A stretch of 12,617 bases of DNA from an uncultured Fretibacterium sp. (GTDB lineage: Bacteria; Synergistota; Synergistia; Synergistales; Aminobacteriaceae): the NCBI GenBank assembly GCA_937892105.1, contig CALAUZ010000090.1, positions 1 to 12,617 of the forward strand. Reading direction: 5' to 3'. Both the position numbers and the translations under genes were made by a program. The notes under the pieces are model-generated. The model was not told the DNA's origin. It did no database searches and was given only the letters and a program-made list of their open reading frames with translations. Shown piece after piece: positions 7,848-12,617 of this stretch (position 1 is its first letter; each line of letters starts with the position of its first letter).

Positions 7848-8889
7848 GCAGTATCTCTCCGTTCTTCATTCTAAGCGGGCATGTCATCACCGCCATTAAT
7901 CCTTTTCCCTGCTCTGATATTATCTTCAAGTTTCCGCCTAATGCCAGAAGCCTCTCCCTTATGCTGAAAAGTCCAAAACCCTTCCCGCTGCTGCGTAACA
8001 ATCCCGTACCATCGTCCTCTACTGCCACAGTGATAATTTCCGGCTTACGGTTGATGATGATGTTTACGTTTGAGGCTCCTGAATGCTTCACGGCGTTAAT
8101 CAGCAATTCTCTTGCCATTCTGTAGAGTATCACGCATACCGAATCATCAGCCCTGTATTCTTCCGCGCTGCCCTTTGTGATTATGTGCCAGCGTATTCCT
8201 CTTGGTGAAAGTATATTCTGTGCGAGTTCCTGAAGTGCTGGGTTAAGACCGGCTTCCTTCAGGACTGGAGGGCTTAACTCGAATATGAGGCTTCTGTTTC
8301 CCGCGATAATCTTCTGGGTGCTGTCTATAAGCTCCTGAAGTTCTTTGCTTATACATGACGTGTCATCTCTTGCCGCAAGTCCACGCAGCGTCTTCAACTG
8401 GCAGAGCAGATCATAGCCGATACGGTCATGAAGTTCTGACGCAACACCCCGCCTCGTGTTCTCCTCCGTTATGGTGAGCTGTGCCGCAAGTGCCCGGAGT
8501 TGTCTCTGGCGGTGCTTCAGTGCGTTTCTAGAACGTTTCAGCTTCGTCCTGTCCAAAAATATAACCGCCGCCATCTCAAGGGGAATTGGGAAGGCTATAG
8601 CTTCAAGGTAACTCCCAACGTCAATGCTCTCACCTATGCAATGCATTGTGCGTTTCTGCTTCAGGCATTCCTTTATGACACCAGACCATCTGGCTTCAGC
8701 TTTCGGCCACACGTCATAGAATGTCCGGCCTATGACATCATCGCGGGACAGCTTCATTACACGTTCATACGCTGGATTTACGTCGATGAAAATAATTTTG
8801 TCCGCCTCAACCCTGTATAAGGCTATGGGGTCAAAGACGCGCTCGAATAATATTCTGTAAGGCGTAATATTTCCCATGTGAAAATTCAT
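7819..8889 (-). CDS. PAS-domain sensor histidine kinase of the NarX/DegS (HisKA_3) type
   Basis: The 356-residue kinase has no membrane helix or signal peptide, so it is probably a cytoplasmic sensor. Residues about 12-115 form a PAS-like domain (FIDVNPAYERVMKLSRDDVIGRTF is spread over 34-57). A coiled coil (116-145) leads to the dimerisation domain with phosphoacceptor H154 in ELHDRIGYDLL and the LSPPVL motif at 205-210. The ATPase domain has the N-box ELLINAVKHS (261-270), DDGTG (292-296) and GFGLFSIRER (304-313). It is the first gene of the operon with its regulator. The start is uncertain: ATG at 8889 has an AGGA only one base away, while ATG at 8877 has the same AGGA 13 bases away. The signal sensed is unknown; PAS domains can bind haem, flavin or small molecules. 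Confidence 0.92.
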   Translation of the reverse strand: MNFHMGNITPYRILFERVFDPIALYRVEADKIIFIDVNPAYERVMKLSRDDVIGRTFYDVWPKAEARWSGVIKECLKQKRTMHCIGESIDVGSYLEAIAFPIPLEMAAVIFLDRTKLKRSRNALKHRQRQLRALAAQLTITEENTRRGVASELHDRIGYDLLCQLKTLRGLAARDDTSCISKELQELIDSTQKIIAGNRSLIFELSPPVLKEAGLNPALQELAQNILSPRGIRWHIITKGSAEEYRADDSVCVILYRMARELLINAVKHSGASNVNIIINRKPEIITVAVEDDGTGLLRSSGKGFGLFSIRERLLALGGNLKIISEQGKGLMAVMTCPLRMKNGEILHDNENTFSR

Positions 8890-8917
8890 GTCCTGATAGA
8901 TTTTTTTCGACTAATAA

Positions 8918-8925
8918 ATTATAAT
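8918..8925. promoter_or_regulatory. Symmetric -10 element between selC and the histidine kinase
   Basis: The octamer ATTATAAT contains TATAAT on the + strand (8920-8925) and TATAAT on the - strand (8923-8918). It lies in the 77-base gap between the divergent kinase and selC. A + strand start near 8932 would give a leader of about 35 bases before selC. No good -35 is seen on either strand (TAGATT at 8897-8902 matches at three positions for the + strand), so the call rests on the -10 match and position. Confidence 0.4.
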
Positions 8926-8966
8926 GCATATATAACTCATTAATCACTAGTCTATTTCTTTATTGC

Positions 8967-9064
8967 GGAAGTGAGATTTGTCTGGTGACGGGCCCGGGCT
9001 TCAAACCCGGCGAGAGGCGGTTCGAGCTGTCTCTGGTGGGTTCGATCCCCACACACTTCCGCCA
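8967..9064 (+). tRNA. selC: Selenocysteine tRNA, anticodon UCA
   Basis: The 98-base gene folds as a bacterial tRNA-Sec. The acceptor stem pairs GGAAGTG (8967-8973) with CACTTCC (9054-9060), followed by the discriminator G9061 and an encoded CCA (9062-9064). A 6-bp D stem (8977-8982 with 8987-8992, three G-U pairs) closes a 4-base loop TGGT, a feature of tRNA-Sec. The anticodon arm is CCGGG / CCCGG around CTTCAAA with UCA at 9001-9003. A long variable arm spans about 9012-9033, and the T arm is GTGGG TTCGATC CCCAC. The eighth acceptor position (8974/9053) is an A-A mismatch where E. coli has a pair. Its presence means UGA is decoded as selenocysteine in at least one gene of this genome; selA, selB and selD are not in the window. 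Confidence 0.95.
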
Positions 9065-9106
9065 AAATTCCCAAAATACTTTCAGCCAATGTTCATGTGT
9101 CATTCT

Positions 9107-9159
9107 CAGGGGCAGCTTTGCCGCAAAAATGTACCCCTGCCGATTTCGTGCCAGCAGGG
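9107..9159. terminator. Overlapping hairpins between selC and the convergent tusA-like gene
   Basis: Three segments can pair in alternative ways: CAGGGG (9107-9112) with CCCCTG (9134-9139), or CCCTGC (9135-9140) with GCAGGG (9154-9159); a small GGCA/TGCC hairpin (9111-9122) sits inside the first. Read on the minus strand, the second hairpin is followed by a short T-run (9129-9125), which would stop transcription from tusA before it runs antisense through selC. The match to a textbook terminator is modest. Confidence 0.4.
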
Positions 9160-9176
9160 ATATGTATATTGCAGCG

Positions 9177-9398
9177 TTACTTCTCAAGTATGAGCCTGTA
9201 GCCTCCGTTGTCCAGTTCCTCAACATCGACATTCCAGCCCTTATTGCCCGCAAAACGTGATACATTGTTCCGTGAAGTCGCTGTGTCAACAAGCACCTCA
9301 ACACGTCCCGATGTAAGACCTGCAAGAGCCTTCTTCGTCAGCATTACAGGCTGAGGACATGAAAGCCCTGAAGCGTTCACAGTGATAACATCGCTCAT
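9177..9398 (-). CDS. TusA/SirA-like sulfur (selenium) carrier protein
   Basis: A 73-residue cytoplasmic carrier that holds sulfur as a persulfide on one cysteine, in this context possibly selenium. The motif is C14-P-Q-P17 in NASGLSCPQPVMLTKKAL, with the rest of the TusA fold (VEVLVDTATSRNNVSRFA) following. I use the ATG at 9398: GGGGGAG (9414-9408) lies 9 bases upstream and the gene then starts 5 bases after the yedE stop. A frame open to 9425 would add nine residues overlapping yedE. The pair yedE-tusA/yedF is a known conserved unit in selenium-using bacteria. This protein is single-domain, unlike YedF, which carries a second domain. The active residue is encoded by TGT, not UGA. Confidence 0.88.
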   Translation of the reverse strand: MSDVITVNASGLSCPQPVMLTKKALAGLTSGRVEVLVDTATSRNNVSRFAGNKGWNVDVEELDNGGYRLILEK

Positions 9399-9403
9399 GA
9401 TAA

Positions 9404-10480
9404 TTACTCCCCCTTGTCCCTGCATAATATTCCGACAAACACGCAGAATACCAGCCCTATAATAGTTACGTGCATTCCGTAAGCTCCTATTCCTGCCCCT
9501 GACGATGCCGCCGAGAAGTTATGAGCAACAGCAGCACCAGCCAGCATTCCGAGAACGAATATTCCAGCGTCAGAGTCTCCTTCTCCTGCCATTATGAGCT
9601 GACGGCCAGGACAACCTCCCGCAAGTGTGAAAGCAAGTCCAGAAAGTACCATGCCCAAGAAGTTCCAGAGTTCATTCGTGTGTGCTACAGGCTGGCCCTC
9701 GAAACCAGGCTTGAATGTTCCGAGAGCATAATTTGCCGCAAAAGCTACAATCATGAACGCTATTATCCCTTTGAGAAGGTAAGCGTCGCCCATCATCAGG
9801 AAATCACGTATTGCGCCTACAGTGCAGAAACGGCTTCTCTGTGCAAGCCAGCCAACAATGAGACCTGCACCCAGTGCCATTAGGACGGGTGCGTGCTGTG
9901 AACCAGGCCCTGATGTCGAGAAGAATATGGGAGCGTTCTCGCCGAACTTTGGAGCAAGGAACAGGAATGCAAGCAGACCGCCAGCAATGAGAGGCATTAC
10001 GAGACCGGAAGCCTTAGGATTGTTGCTTGATGCACCGAGACTGAAGCCGCCCCAAAGGAATATTATCCCGATGAAAACGCCTACGATGAGGCCGCCTACG
10101 CCGTAAAGAGCATTCCAGTCGCCGCCGGAAACACGAAGATATGCCCTCCACGGACAGCCCAGAAATACTAATGCCCCGAGCATTGCGAACAATCCCAGAC
10201 CGAAACGGACAGCAGGTGATGAGCCGCCTCTGGGTGAATACTCGCGGAATATGAGTGATGATACGAATGAACCGAGAATGAAACCTGGAATTTCAGGGCG
10301 TATGTACTGCACTACTCCTGCCCTGTGGAAGCCTAATGCTCCCGCAATATCCCTCGTGAAACACGCTACGCAGAACCCCATGTTTCCGGGATTTCCGAAG
10401 TGTGCAAGTGCTACAGCTATTAACCCAATAAGACCGCCTGCGATCCACGGGCCATGCCTGGACGTTAAAGCCTTGTCCAT
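9404..10480 (-). CDS. yedE: YedE-family selenium metabolism membrane protein
   Basis: A 358-residue multi-pass protein of the YeeE/YedE family, the subgroup associated with selenium use (TIGR04112-type); the best studied relatives import thiosulfate or related sulfur compounds. Conserved cysteine motifs are all present: GFCVACF (C37, C40), GCPWRAYLR (C109), QRSRFCTVGAIRD (C219) and GGCPGRQL (C290). There are roughly nine to ten hydrophobic helices across the length, and the first begins near residue 12 without a cleaved signal. AGGAGG at 10495-10490 lies 9 bases before the ATG. It is translated with the tusA-like gene, 5 bases downstream. I infer uptake of a selenium or sulfur species and hand-over to the TusA-like carrier. 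Its leader carries a near-copy of its own start region. Confidence 0.9.
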   Translation of the reverse strand: MDKALTSRHGPWIAGGLIGLIAVALAHFGNPGNMGFCVACFTRDIAGALGFHRAGVVQYIRPEIPGFILGSFVSSLIFREYSPRGGSSPAVRFGLGLFAMLGALVFLGCPWRAYLRVSGGDWNALYGVGGLIVGVFIGIIFLWGGFSLGASSNNPKASGLVMPLIAGGLLAFLFLAPKFGENAPIFFSTSGPGSQHAPVLMALGAGLIVGWLAQRSRFCTVGAIRDFLMMGDAYLLKGIIAFMIVAFAANYALGTFKPGFEGQPVAHTNELWNFLGMVLSGLAFTLAGGCPGRQLIMAGEGDSDAGIFVLGMLAGAAVAHNFSAASSGAGIGAYGMHVTIIGLVFCVFVGILCRDKGE

Positions 10481-10508
10481 GAAATATTACCTCCTACAAA
10501 TATTTTCA

Positions 10509-10536
10509 CCTCCCCTTGCCGCATTAAGAGGAGAGG
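10509..10536 (-). other. Pyrimidine/purine hairpin in the yedE leader
   Basis: On the minus strand CCTCTCCT (10536-10529) can pair with GGGGAGG-containing sequence (10516-10509) with one mismatch, about 14 bases before the yedE Shine-Dalgarno. The CTCCT part could instead pair with AGGAG of the yedE ribosome-binding site, so a two-state leader is conceivable. On the + strand the core CACCTCCCCTT matches the hairpin at 5995-6032, so it may simply be a short dispersed repeat. Confidence 0.35.
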
Positions 10537-10568
10537 TTTTGCATGATATCAGGCACAAAAACTCAGTG

Positions 10569-10604
10569 CGGAAAAATCCTTGTCATGTCATGAAATTATC
10601 TCCT
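10569..10604 (-). repeat. Imperfect copy of the yedE translation start in its own leader
   Basis: The minus-strand stretch AGGAGATAATTTCATG (10604-10589) followed by ACATGACAAGGATTTT resembles the genuine start AGGAGGTAATATTTCATG (10495-10478) followed by GACAAGGCTTT. The upstream ATG at 10591 has a Shine-Dalgarno with 8-base spacing, equal in quality to that of yedE, and lies exactly 37 codons before the yedE ATG, in the same frame. Its frame reads Met-Thr-UGA and, past the UGA, stays open for 31 more codons to the TAA at 10489-10487. A second ATG at 10586 gives a 7-codon peptide. It may be a duplicated remnant or a regulatory upstream frame. Confidence 0.55.
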
Positions 10605-10665
10605 GATGGAATTTGTTACGCATATTTTATTACACATTGTCATTATCTGGCAGTAACGGAAAACT

Positions 10666-11034
10666 TCAGCATACAGTAACGCACTTGCTACAGAATGTCT
10701 GCCGTCCTTCCTTCATCATGTCGGCAACAGCCCATTCTCCGGCCTTCTCCAGGAACGGCAGGGCTTCCTTTCCCCTGTCAGTGAGGGAATACTCAACGCG
10801 CGGGGGTATCTCGTTGAACTGTTCGCGGTGTATCATTCCAGAGGCTTCAAGCTCGTGAAGGGACTGTGAGAGCATCATGTTGGTGATACCGCCTAATCTG
10901 CGCTTTATTACGCTGTAACGCTTGGGGGTATCTTTGTCCGAGAGTATGCATATTATGGAGAGCTTCCATTTTCCTCCGAAAGTGTCGGCAAGGTGCTTCA
11001 ATGGGCAAATGAAATCGTCAGTCTTATCCGGCAT
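10666..11034 (-). CDS. HxlR-family (DUF24) transcriptional regulator, cysteine-rich
   Basis: A 122-residue winged helix-turn-helix regulator of the HxlR family, which in Bacillus includes the thiol-stress sensors HypR and YodB. Conserved parts are C10-P at the N-terminus, FGGKWKLSIICIL (19-31), ITNMMLSQSLHELEASGMIHR (recognition helix and turn, 50-70) and the wing IPPRVEYSLTDRGKEALP (76-93). C10 is the redox cysteine position of the family. C29 and a C-terminal tail with C115, C118 and C122 are additional. AGGAGG precedes the ATG at 11034. It is divergent from the hydrolase and nitroreductase genes, and HypR is known to control a nitroreductase, so I infer it regulates that pair and itself. 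It could also be co-transcribed with yedE, 185 bases downstream. The stop is TGA directly after C122. Confidence 0.9.
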   Translation of the reverse strand: MPDKTDDFICPLKHLADTFGGKWKLSIICILSDKDTPKRYSVIKRRLGGITNMMLSQSLHELEASGMIHREQFNEIPPRVEYSLTDRGKEALPFLEKAGEWAVADMMKEGRQTFCSKCVTVC

Positions 11035-11091
11035 ATTAACTTTTCCTCCTTAGAGTATTATTAACGTATATGGTATGAAAAAACTGCGTTC

Positions 11092-11119
11092 TTGTTTTAT
11101 CAGTATTGTATTCTAAAAT
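11092..11119 (+). promoter_or_regulatory. Candidate promoter for the hydrolase-nitroreductase operon
   Basis: TTGTTT (11092-11097) and TAAAAT (11114-11119) are separated by 16 bases, 48 bases before the hydrolase ATG, in the 133-base divergent gap with the HxlR gene. The -35 matches consensus at three positions and the -10 at five. An HxlR operator would be expected here, but I see no convincing inverted repeat. Confidence 0.3.
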
Positions 11120-11167
11120 TAAGACCATCTATTTTCAAGCGATAGTAAATTTTTGAGGGGTAATACC

Positions 11168-11890
11168 ATGAAGATTATGGCAGTAAAACTGTATGAAGGC
11201 GGCGAATTCAACGAGGAGTTTCTTTTCGGCGGAGAGAACAAAGCAGACGGGCGCAAAGACGTAATGTATCCCGGAAGCCTCCAGAATTTCCTGATTGATA
11301 CGGGCGATGAAGTGATACTTGTTGACACTGGGCTTCCTTCCGAAACACCGTTCAAGGGCTACACCAAGATTAATGATTACGTCCCTGCTCTTGAAGCACT
11401 GGGTTACAAGCCTGAACAGGTCAGCAAGATACTCGTTACGCACAAACACCCCGACCACACCGGCGAACTTCGAGCTTTCCCGAACGCAAAAATCTACATC
11501 GGCCCTGAAGACGCAGACGCACTCAAGCTCACCGGCGGCAACATCATAAGGTGTGAATACACAGACGGCGCATACAAGAATTTCCCGCAGTCCCAGAAGA
11601 TTGCTGACGGCGTGTACTTCATCAAGGCTCGCGGCCACACCAACGGCAACAGCATAGTCATAGCCGAATGCGACGGAGTGTACTACATGATGCATGGCGA
11701 TGTAACGTATGTTGACGCTGCACTTCACGCAAACAAGCTGTCGATAGTGTTTGAGGACAAAGAAGCGGCGCGTGAGACACTGGACAGGGTACGCTGGTTT
11801 ATCAGGAATAACCCGACTGTCTACCTTTCAACTCATACTCCCGAAGGCGTAACGAACCTTGAGGGCAAAGTTATAATGAAGCTGGATTAA
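11168..11890 (+). CDS. Metallo-beta-lactamase-fold hydrolase
   Basis: A 240-residue cytoplasmic metal-dependent hydrolase. The full set of metal ligands is visible: T-H92-K-H94-P-D96-H97 in THKHPDHTG, H157 in ARGHTNGNS, D178 in MHGDVTYVD and H223 in STHTPE. This arrangement fits the branch containing lactonase-like enzymes (AttM/AhlD-like), but the substrate cannot be told and no quorum-sensing gene is nearby. I use the ATG at 11168 because GAGGGG lies 7 bases upstream; a TTG at 11153 would extend the frame by five codons that overlap the ribosome-binding site. The nitroreductase gene begins 4 bases after its stop, so both belong to one operon, divergent from the HxlR regulator. A role in clearing reactive or toxic organics is an inference from that context. 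Confidence 0.88.
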   Translation: MKIMAVKLYEGGEFNEEFLFGGENKADGRKDVMYPGSLQNFLIDTGDEVILVDTGLPSETPFKGYTKINDYVPALEALGYKPEQVSKILVTHKHPDHTGELRAFPNAKIYIGPEDADALKLTGGNIIRCEYTDGAYKNFPQSQKIADGVYFIKARGHTNGNSIVIAECDGVYYMMHGDVTYVDAALHANKLSIVFEDKEAARETLDRVRWFIRNNPTVYLSTHTPEGVTNLEGKVIMKLD

Positions 11891-11894
11891 GGCG

Positions 11895-12461
11895 ATGGAA
11901 TTTGAGCAGGTACTTACGCACCGTGTGTCAACGCGGAAATACAATGACATAATTCCAAGCGATGAGGATATCCAGAAGGTTATTGACGCAGCGTTACTGT
12001 CCCCGATAGTTCACTGGCACAAGCTGCACCTCTCAGTCGTAACGAGCAGGGACGCAATGAAACTCGCTGATGATACTGCCGCTGAGATATTCGCCGCTCC
12101 CAATGCCCCTGTGAAGATGCCGCGCCCATACATGTATAACGCTCCCGTGTGGATAATTCTTTCGGGGAAAAAGTATGTTGAGAGCAAGAACCCACAGGCT
12201 GCCCGAATGAATGAAAATCTCTTCTGGAACGTAGGCTCAATCATTGAGAACATGGAGCTTCAGGCTACTGCGCTGGGACTGGCAAGCTGCGGGATAAATA
12301 CGACTGTTGTGGCCATGAGGAACAAGCCCGAAGTCCGCAAGGCTCTGGGAATACCGGAGGGCTATGATGCTCTTGCGTCAGTGATTATCGGGTATACAGA
12401 CAATCCGCTTCCAGAACGAAAAGTGAAGCCGGAGCTAATTCCGGTGTCGTATGTGAAGTAA
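11895..12461 (+). CDS. Nitroreductase-family flavoprotein
   Basis: A 188-residue FMN-dependent oxidoreductase of the nitroreductase family, which reduces nitro compounds, quinones or similar acceptors with NAD(P)H. The N-terminal FMN phosphate-binding pattern R10-x-S12-x-R14 in THRVSTRKYND is clear, followed by IQKVIDAALLSP (26-37), NVGSIIENMELQATALGLASCGI (112-134 region) and VIIGYTDNP (163-171). Length suits a short single-domain member that works as a dimer. The start ATG follows the hydrolase stop by 4 bases with only a weak TAAGG upstream, so coupled translation is likely. HxlR regulators such as HypR control nitroreductases in thiol or quinone stress, which fits the divergent regulator here. 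The gene is followed directly by a strong terminator. Confidence 0.9.
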   Translation: MEFEQVLTHRVSTRKYNDIIPSDEDIQKVIDAALLSPIVHWHKLHLSVVTSRDAMKLADDTAAEIFAAPNAPVKMPRPYMYNAPVWIILSGKKYVESKNPQAARMNENLFWNVGSIIENMELQATALGLASCGINTTVVAMRNKPEVRKALGIPEGYDALASVIIGYTDNPLPERKVKPELIPVSYVK

Positions 12462-12469
12462 CACCTCTA

Positions 12470-12514
12470 GCCGCCGTGAGCAATGGAGAGTTGTTCATGA
12501 GCGGCATTATTTTT
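12470..12514 (+). terminator. Rho-independent terminator after the nitroreductase
   Basis: A 14-bp stem pairs 12470-12483 with 12491-12505, with a single bulged A at 12500 and two G-U pairs, closing a 7-base loop (12484-12490). It begins with GCCGC and ends with GCGGC, followed by ATTATTTTT (12506-12514). It begins 9 bases after the stop codon. Confidence 0.85.
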
Positions 12515-12567
12515 GCAGGAGATAGAGCTAGATGTCAATTAAGTATAAAATAGTGTAAAATCATGTT

Positions 12568-12617
12568 ATGAACAGTACATTTAGACACCAAGCATATAAA
12601 GTCGAGCTGAAGCCCAC
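12568..12617 (+). CDS. TnpB/OrfB-type transposon protein, first 16 codons, cut by the window end
   Basis: The frame starts at ATG 12568 and runs off the window as MNSTFRHQAYKVELKP. The AYKVELKP pattern is typical of the N-terminus of TnpB (OrfB) proteins of IS200/IS605 and IS607-type elements, which are RNA-guided nucleases. The 53 bases before it (12515-12567) are AT-rich, lie just after a terminator and hold TATAAAAT at 12544-12551, so they could be the element's left end with a promoter. I cannot see the element's end, any tnpA, or the guide RNA region, which would be downstream. Only 16 residues support this call. Confidence 0.55.
   Translation, partial: MNSTFRHQAYKVELKP

Noticed and set aside
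8960..9325. A 121-codon minus-strand frame across the tRNA region
   Set aside because: It runs antisense through selC and into the tusA-like gene, with no domain.
9399..9425. Longer tusA-like protein starting at 9425
   Set aside because: The ATG at 9398 has a good Shine-Dalgarno at correct spacing and matches the usual TusA start; the extension lies within yedE.
10630..10668. Possible selenocysteine at the C-terminal TGA of the HxlR gene (TGC TGA, then an open frame of about a dozen codons)
   Set aside because: The protein already has full family length, the extension shows no conserved motif, and only a weak 4-bp hairpin follows the TGA.
11135..11728. A 197-codon open frame on the - strand
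   Set aside because: It mirrors the metallo-hydrolase gene, which has all metal ligands; the antisense frame shows no family signature.
1..12617. CRISPR array, rRNA, or phage genes
   Set aside because: No regularly spaced repeats, rRNA sequence or phage-type proteins were seen; the only mobile signal is the TnpB-like start at the right edge.

Overview
The window looks like a chromosomal segment of a diderm or Clostridia-like anaerobe, most plausibly from the phylum Synergistota. That assignment is an inference from gene content: a TmcAL-type tRNA acetate ligase, a DUF5693 membrane protein overlapping csaB, PlsY-type lipid synthesis, and a selenocysteine tRNA beside YedE/TusA-type selenium genes. 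No rRNA or ribosomal protein is present to confirm it. Almost every base is coding, genes are tightly packed, and most starts have clear Shine-Dalgarno sequences.

Left part (1-6055, all + strand): the 3' end of mraY, then a compact run tmcAL - DUF5693 - csaB - RelA/SpoT-like - plsY. The DUF5693 and csaB genes overlap by ATGA, and the later gaps are 12 and 20 bases. The theme is the cell envelope: lipid I synthesis (MraY), pyruvylation of a cell-wall polymer (CsaB) with an associated membrane protein, and phospholipid acylation (PlsY). Between csaB and plsY lies a protein with a RelA/SpoT alarmone-synthetase fold in which most catalytic residues appear to be replaced. A strong hairpin at 5995-6032 separates this run from the convergent genes to its right.

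Middle part (6056-9064): a minus-strand operon of a PAS-containing NarX/DegS-type histidine kinase, a NarL-type response regulator and a class V aminotransferase of the cysteine desulfurase/selenocysteine lyase type. The first two overlap by 29 bases; the third starts one base after the regulator stop. Directly upstream and divergent is selC, the selenocysteine tRNA with anticodon UCA. The kinase and selC seem to share a symmetric -10 element.

Right part (9065-12617): a minus-strand pair yedE - tusA-like, known elsewhere as a selenium-metabolism pair, converges on selC. So a chalcogen donor enzyme, a sulfur/selenium carrier, a membrane importer and tRNA-Sec lie within about 5 kb. The yedE leader holds a second, near-copy of the yedE ribosome-binding site and start; the reading frame it opens contains an in-frame UGA as its third codon and runs in the yedE frame to a TAA just before yedE. 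Upstream is a cysteine-rich HxlR-family regulator, divergent from a metallo-beta-lactamase-fold hydrolase and a nitroreductase, a layout like known thiol-stress HxlR/nitroreductase loci. A strong terminator ends that pair, and the window closes with the first 16 codons of what looks like a TnpB-type transposon protein.

The points most worth following are the yedE leader, the degenerate alarmone-synthetase-like protein, and the selenium gene group around selC.
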